Positions 5,903-8,917 of a stretch of 8,917 nucleotides of DNA are shown in pieces. Position 1 is the first letter of the stretch, and each line of letters starts with the position of its first letter. The position numbers were made by a program, and so were the translations under genes. The DNA comes from Flavobacteriaceae bacterium (GTDB lineage: Bacteria; Bacteroidota; Bacteroidia; Flavobacteriales; Flavobacteriaceae), in assembly GCA_002714815.1 (NCBI GenBank), contig PAYI01000040.1, positions 82,165-91,081 on the forward strand. The letters are read 5' to 3'. Below the pieces are notes generated by a model. The model ran no database searches, had not been told where the DNA came from, and worked only from the letters and a program-made list of their open reading frames with translations.

Positions 5903-6664
5903 ATGAATATTCCTAAAAACAAAAAAATCTACTTCGCTTCAGATCAACACTTTGGAGCCCCTAATTCAAAGTTAAGTAGAACGAGAGAGAAATATTTTCT
6001 CCACTGGTTGAACTATATAGAGAAAGATGCCGCAGTATTATTTTTATTAGGGGATTTATTTGATTTTTGGTTTGAATATAAAAAGGTTGTTCCTAAGGGT
6101 TATGTAAGAATTTTGGGCAAATTAGCTACACTATCAGATCAAGGGATTTCGATTCACTTTTTTGTTGGGAATCACGATTTGTGGATGGGAGATTATTTTA
6201 CACAGGAATTAAATATCCCAATTTATCGTAAACCACAAGATTTTAACTTTAATGGCTCATCTTTTTTTATTGGACATGGAGATGGATTAGGACCTAATGA
6301 TAAGGCTTATAAAAGAATTAAGAAACTTTTCACAAACCCTTTAGCTAAAAGATTGTTTCAAGCATTACATCCAGATCTTGGGATACGTTTGGGGCAATTT
6401 TTTTCATTAAAAAATAAATTTGTTTCGGGAGAAAAAGAAAAACTATTTACAAGCGAAGAAAAGGAATTATTAGTAATATATTCAAGAAGAAAGCTGCAGG
6501 AAAAGCATCGCGATTATTTTATCTTTGGGCACCGCCATATCCCTATAGAAATAAATTTAAATTATAAATCTAAATATATCAATTTAGGAGATTGGATTTC
6601 ACATTATACCTATGCAAGTTTTGACGGGAAGCGCCTAGAAATAAAGAATTGGAGAATAAGTTGA
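5903..6664 (+). CDS. lpxH: UDP-2,3-diacylglucosamine diphosphatase (LpxH-type)
   Basis: This 253-residue calcineurin-like metallophosphoesterase carries out the fourth step of lipid A synthesis, hydrolysing UDP-2,3-diacylglucosamine to lipid X and UMP at the inner face of the cytoplasmic membrane. Metal-binding motifs in order are SDQHFG (Asp14, His16), GDLFDFWFE (Asp51), GNHD (Asn90, His91), GHGDGLG (His125) and GHRHIP (His210, His212). The FDFWFE stretch and the basic/hydrophobic middle region (about 134-175) with LFTNPLAKRLFQALHP are typical of the LpxH lipid-binding insertion. E. coli LpxH has GNRD where this protein has GNHD, as in the LpxH2 or generic phosphoesterase type, so some doubt on exact specificity remains. 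It starts 10 bases after the cystathionine enzyme and ends one base before hflX, with no promoter space between. Confidence 0.87.
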   Translation: MNIPKNKKIYFASDQHFGAPNSKLSRTREKYFLHWLNYIEKDAAVLFLLGDLFDFWFEYKKVVPKGYVRILGKLATLSDQGISIHFFVGNHDLWMGDYFTQELNIPIYRKPQDFNFNGSSFFIGHGDGLGPNDKAYKRIKKLFTNPLAKRLFQALHPDLGIRLGQFFSLKNKFVSGEKEKLFTSEEKELLVIYSRRKLQEKHRDYFIFGHRHIPIEINLNYKSKYINLGDWISHYTYASFDGKRLEIKNWRIS

Positions 6665-6665
6665 T

Positions 6666-7877
6666 ATGATCGAATATAAATCATTATCTCTTGAGAAAGT
6701 AGTCCTAATTGGGATTATAAACAGCCATCAAGACGAGAAACAGTCCAAAGAGTACATGGATGAATTGGATTTTTTGACCTTAACAGCTGGTGGCAAAGTT
6801 TTAAAACGTTTCACACAAAAAATTGATCCTCCCAATCCAAAGACCTTTATTGGTTCAGGGAAAATAAAAGAGGTAATTGAATTTGTAAAAGCAAATAATA
6901 TTTATTCGGTGATTTTTGATGATGAACTAACTCCCGCACAACAGTTAAATATCGAAAAGATGCTTAAAGTTAAAATCCTAGACCGAACAGGTCTCATTCT
7001 TGATATTTTTGCTCAACGTGCAAAAACTAGTTATGCCAGGACACAAGTTGAGTTGGCTCAGTACCAATATTTACTTCCTAGACTTAAAGGTTTGTGGACT
7101 CATTTAGAACGTCAAAAAGGTGGCATTGGAATGCGAGGACCAGGAGAGACTGAGATAGAAACAGACCGAAGAATTGTTCGAGATAAGATCTCTCTGCTAA
7201 AAAAGAAATTGGTTACAATTGATAAACAAATGGCTACCCAGAGAGGGAACCGAGGATCTTTAGTTCGAGTGGCCTTAGTGGGATACACTAATGTAGGAAA
7301 ATCTACGCTTATGAATGTTATTGCTAAAAGTGATGTATTTGCTGAAAACAAGCTTTTTGCTACGCTTGATACTACTGTGCGAAAGGTGGTAATTGGGAAC
7401 CTTCCATTTTTATTAAGTGATACTGTGGGTTTTATTAGAAAACTACCAACACAATTGGTAGAATCATTTAAAAGCACCTTAGATGAGGTTAAAGAAGCGG
7501 ATTTTCTTATACATGTAGTTGATATTTCTCACACAAATTTTGAAGAGCATATTGAGTCTGTAAATAAGATTCTCAATGAGATCAAAAGTTTAGATAAACC
7601 AACTTATATGGTTTTTAATAAGATCGATTCCTACAAAGCTGAACCATGGGATGAAACTGAACTTATTGAACAACGGGATAAAAAGCACTACAGCCTTGAA
7701 GAATGGGAACAAACTTGGATGAGTAAGGTTAAAGGTAATGCCCTTTTCATTTCAGCATTAAAGAAGGAGAATTTAAATGTCTTACGTAACTCAATCTATG
7801 ATGAGGTTCGTAAGATTCATATAACACGTTTTCCTTATAATCATTTTTTATATCCAGAGATTTTGGTTGATGAATAG
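6666..7877 (+). CDS. hflX: GTPase HflX (ribosome-associated)
   Basis: This 403-residue OBG-class GTPase in its family binds the 50S subunit and splits stalled or stress-arrested 70S ribosomes. The N-terminal HflX domain (about 10-195) includes the glycine-rich KTFIGSGKIKEV, the DRTGLILDIFAQRAKT region and GGIGMRGPGETEIETDRR at 152-169. The G domain has G1 GYTNVGKST (206-214), G2 DTT (235-237), G3 DTVGF (252-256), G4 NKID (318-321) and G5 SAL (363-365). About 35 residues between G4 and G5, with SLEEWEQTW, form an insert that I recall from other Bacteroidota HflX. The start is one base after the lpxH TGA (TGATATG), so translation is probably coupled. All nucleotide-binding motifs are intact. 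Third gene of the run with the cystathionine enzyme and lpxH. Confidence 0.95.
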   Translation: MIEYKSLSLEKVVLIGIINSHQDEKQSKEYMDELDFLTLTAGGKVLKRFTQKIDPPNPKTFIGSGKIKEVIEFVKANNIYSVIFDDELTPAQQLNIEKMLKVKILDRTGLILDIFAQRAKTSYARTQVELAQYQYLLPRLKGLWTHLERQKGGIGMRGPGETEIETDRRIVRDKISLLKKKLVTIDKQMATQRGNRGSLVRVALVGYTNVGKSTLMNVIAKSDVFAENKLFATLDTTVRKVVIGNLPFLLSDTVGFIRKLPTQLVESFKSTLDEVKEADFLIHVVDISHTNFEEHIESVNKILNEIKSLDKPTYMVFNKIDSYKAEPWDETELIEQRDKKHYSLEEWEQTWMSKVKGNALFISALKKENLNVLRNSIYDEVRKIHITRFPYNHFLYPEILVDE

Positions 7878-7886
7878 TTTGTCTTT

Positions 7887-7900
7887 ATCAAAATTTTGAT
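7887..7900. terminator. Short palindrome between hflX and convergent SDR gene, possible weak terminator
   Basis: ATCAAAATTTTGAT is a perfect 14-base palindrome starting 10 bases after the hflX stop, and it is followed by the T-rich TTAATTATTTTT. As RNA it gives at most a 5-bp stem with a 4-base loop, which is weak. It is the best terminator candidate in the 98-base convergent gap; the rest of the gap is AT-rich with no gene. Confidence 0.25.
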
Positions 7901-7975
7901 TTAATTATTTTTAATATTATCTATGGTTTTTTTGGTTATTAAGAATTGAAAATATTATATAAAAAATTTATTTTA

Positions 7976-8728
7976 CTATTTAATTCTATTGTTAATGTAT
8001 GCATTAGCCTGGCGAGTAGGAAGAATTACCAAATCAGCAATGGTGACTTTTTCTGGAACTTGAGCCATATAGAATATTGCATTAGCCACCTCTTCAGAAG
8101 TAAGAGCATCAATTCCCTTATAAACAGTTTTAGCTCTTTCCAAGTCTCCTTTAAATCGAACTTCTGAAAATTTTGTTTCTACTAAACCTGGATGAATAGC
8201 TCCTACTCTAATTCCTAATGGGTTTAGATCAATTCGTAAGCCTTGAGTAAAAAAATCTACTGCAGCTTTGCTGCTACAGTAAACACTGCCATTAGGGTAA
8301 ACTTCTTTTCCTGCAATAGAACCAACATTAATGATCTGTCCTTTTTTAGCAATTATCATATTTGGTAGTACAGCTTTTGTAACATACATCAGACCTTTTA
8401 CATTTCCATCGATCATAGCATCCCAATCTTCAAGAGATGCTGTTTGAACTGGATCCAGCCCATGAGCATTTCCAGCATTATTGATCAGAAGATCAATTTT
8501 TTGCCATCCCTTGGGAAGACTTCCTATTTTATTAAAGACAGCTTCTTTGTTACGCACATCAAAAGTTAATAATTGATGATTACCCAAAATCTCTTTAGCA
8601 AGGGTTTTTAATCTTTCGTTTCTTCTTCCACACAAGATTAGTTTAGCACCAGCTTTTGCAAATTTTATTGCAGTAGCCCAACCAATCCCACTTGTGGCTC
8701 CTGTGATTAATATAATTTTATTTTTCAT
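7976..8728 (-). CDS. Short-chain dehydrogenase/reductase, YdfG-like (NADP-dependent 3-hydroxy acid dehydrogenase type)
   Basis: This 250-residue classical SDR has a Rossmann fold and is cytosolic. Motifs are TGATSGIG (10-16 region, dinucleotide binding), GRR at 34-36 (basic residues favouring NADP), NNAG (83-86), Asn109 in DGNVKG, and the catalytic Ser137, Tyr150 and Lys154 (INVGS, SVYCSSKAA), then HPGLVETKFSEVRFKGD. The stretches DPVQTASLEDWDAMID, KGLMYVTKAVLP and FSEVRFKGD closely resemble E. coli YdfG, which oxidises 3-hydroxy acids and serine and reduces malonic semialdehyde, so a similar role is reasonable but the substrate is not proven. It starts 3 bases after the stop of the aldo/keto reductase on the same strand, so the two reductases are likely co-transcribed from a promoter outside the window. 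Confidence 0.92.
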   Translation of the reverse strand: MKNKIILITGATSGIGWATAIKFAKAGAKLILCGRRNERLKTLAKEILGNHQLLTFDVRNKEAVFNKIGSLPKGWQKIDLLINNAGNAHGLDPVQTASLEDWDAMIDGNVKGLMYVTKAVLPNMIIAKKGQIINVGSIAGKEVYPNGSVYCSSKAAVDFFTQGLRIDLNPLGIRVGAIHPGLVETKFSEVRFKGDLERAKTVYKGIDALTSEEVANAIFYMAQVPEKVTIADLVILPTRQANAYINNRIK

Positions 8729-8731
8729 AAT

Positions 8732-8917
8732 TTAAGGTAAGGGTTTTCCCATACTTGCTTTTAGTAATAAAAACCAGTCGGTTATTTCTAGTTCAATAGT
8801 GGTGGCTTTAACAGCCTTTTTTAATCTTTCCGAAGAGGTAGTTCCCACAACAGGATAAATTTTCGAAGGATGGTGCATCAGCCAAGCTAGTAGCAGTTGC
8901 TCTTCCTTACAATCATA
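8732..8917 (-). CDS. Aldo/keto reductase, C-terminal end (5' end outside window)
   Basis: The minus strand is open from the right edge to a TAA at 8734-8732, giving 61 residues. Segments such as EEQLLLAWLMHHPSKIYPVV and GTTSSERLKKAV, then TDWFLLLKASMGKPLP, match the C-terminus of YdhF-like aldo/keto reductases: the LLAWLxxHPxxIxPVxGTT strand-helix binds the NADPH phosphate and adenine, followed by the SxERLKxAV helix. The barrel and the catalytic Asp/Tyr/Lys/His are upstream of the visible part. These enzymes reduce aldehydes and ketones with NADPH. The stop is 3 bases before the SDR start, so it is the upstream gene of a two-reductase operon. The substrate is unknown. Confidence 0.85.
   Translation of the reverse strand, partial: YDCKEEQLLLAWLMHHPSKIYPVVGTTSSERLKKAVKATTIELEITDWFLLLKASMGKPLP

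Noticed and set aside
7112..7477. Minus-strand open frame of 121 codons opposite the hflX G domain
   Set aside because: It mirrors conserved GTPase codons; the translation is low-complexity and resembles no family I know.
7946..8167. Plus-strand open frame of 73 codons over the hflX/SDR gap
   Set aside because: Most of it is antisense to the SDR C-terminus, and the composition looks like translated AT-rich noise.
1..8917. tRNA, rRNA, CRISPR array, insertion sequence, prophage or defence system
   Set aside because: I looked on both strands and saw no cloverleaf, direct-repeat array, transposase or integrase motif, terminal inverted repeats or defence-type domain; almost all the DNA is covered by ordinary genes.

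Overview
The window looks like a piece of a Flavobacteriia (Bacteroidota) chromosome. The DNA is strongly AT-rich. The starts lack clear Shine-Dalgarno motifs and are mostly preceded by A-rich leaders. Several proteins are typical of that group: a GMC oxidoreductase with a twin-arginine small subunit, an azurin-like lipoprotein, an LpxH hydrolase and an HflX with the long G4-G5 insert. I cannot name a genus from the sequence alone.

Layout from left to right. (1) About 1-1005, plus strand: the C-terminal end of a GMC-family flavin dehydrogenase, followed by its 'gluconate 2-dehydrogenase subunit 3' partner. Together they are probably a periplasmic sugar or polyol dehydrogenase. (2) 1113-1595, minus strand: an azurin-like blue-copper lipoprotein that converges on this pair. 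(3) 1640-3410, plus strand: a hotdog-fold acyl-CoA thioesterase and an exported M20 metallopeptidase, separated by one base. (4) 3365-4643, minus strand: a small ArsC/Spx-fold protein with a CxxC motif and a ten-helix EamA/DMT transporter. These two genes overlap by 11 bases, and the transporter's 3' end overlaps the convergent peptidase gene by 46 bases. (5) 4723-7877, plus strand: a tight three-gene run of cystathionine gamma-synthase/lyase, UDP-2,3-diacylglucosamine diphosphatase (lpxH) and the ribosome-associated GTPase hflX. (6) 7976-8917, minus strand: a YdfG-like short-chain dehydrogenase, preceded in its operon by an aldo/keto reductase that is cut off by the window edge.

The genes are packed closely. 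Neighbours on one strand are 1-10 bases apart or overlap, so they probably form short operons: GMC + subunit 3, thioesterase + peptidase, ArsC-like + DMT, CGS + lpxH + hflX, and AKR + SDR. The only gaps between genes are 44-107 bases. They hold weak AT-rich hairpins and candidate regulatory palindromes.

No tRNA, rRNA, CRISPR, insertion sequence, prophage or defence gene is visible, and I did not find a convincing new biological system. The points most worth a second look are the 46-base convergent coding overlap, the perfect palindrome between the divergent azurin and thioesterase genes, the possible electron-transfer link between the dehydrogenase pair and azurin, and the ArsC-like/DMT pair.
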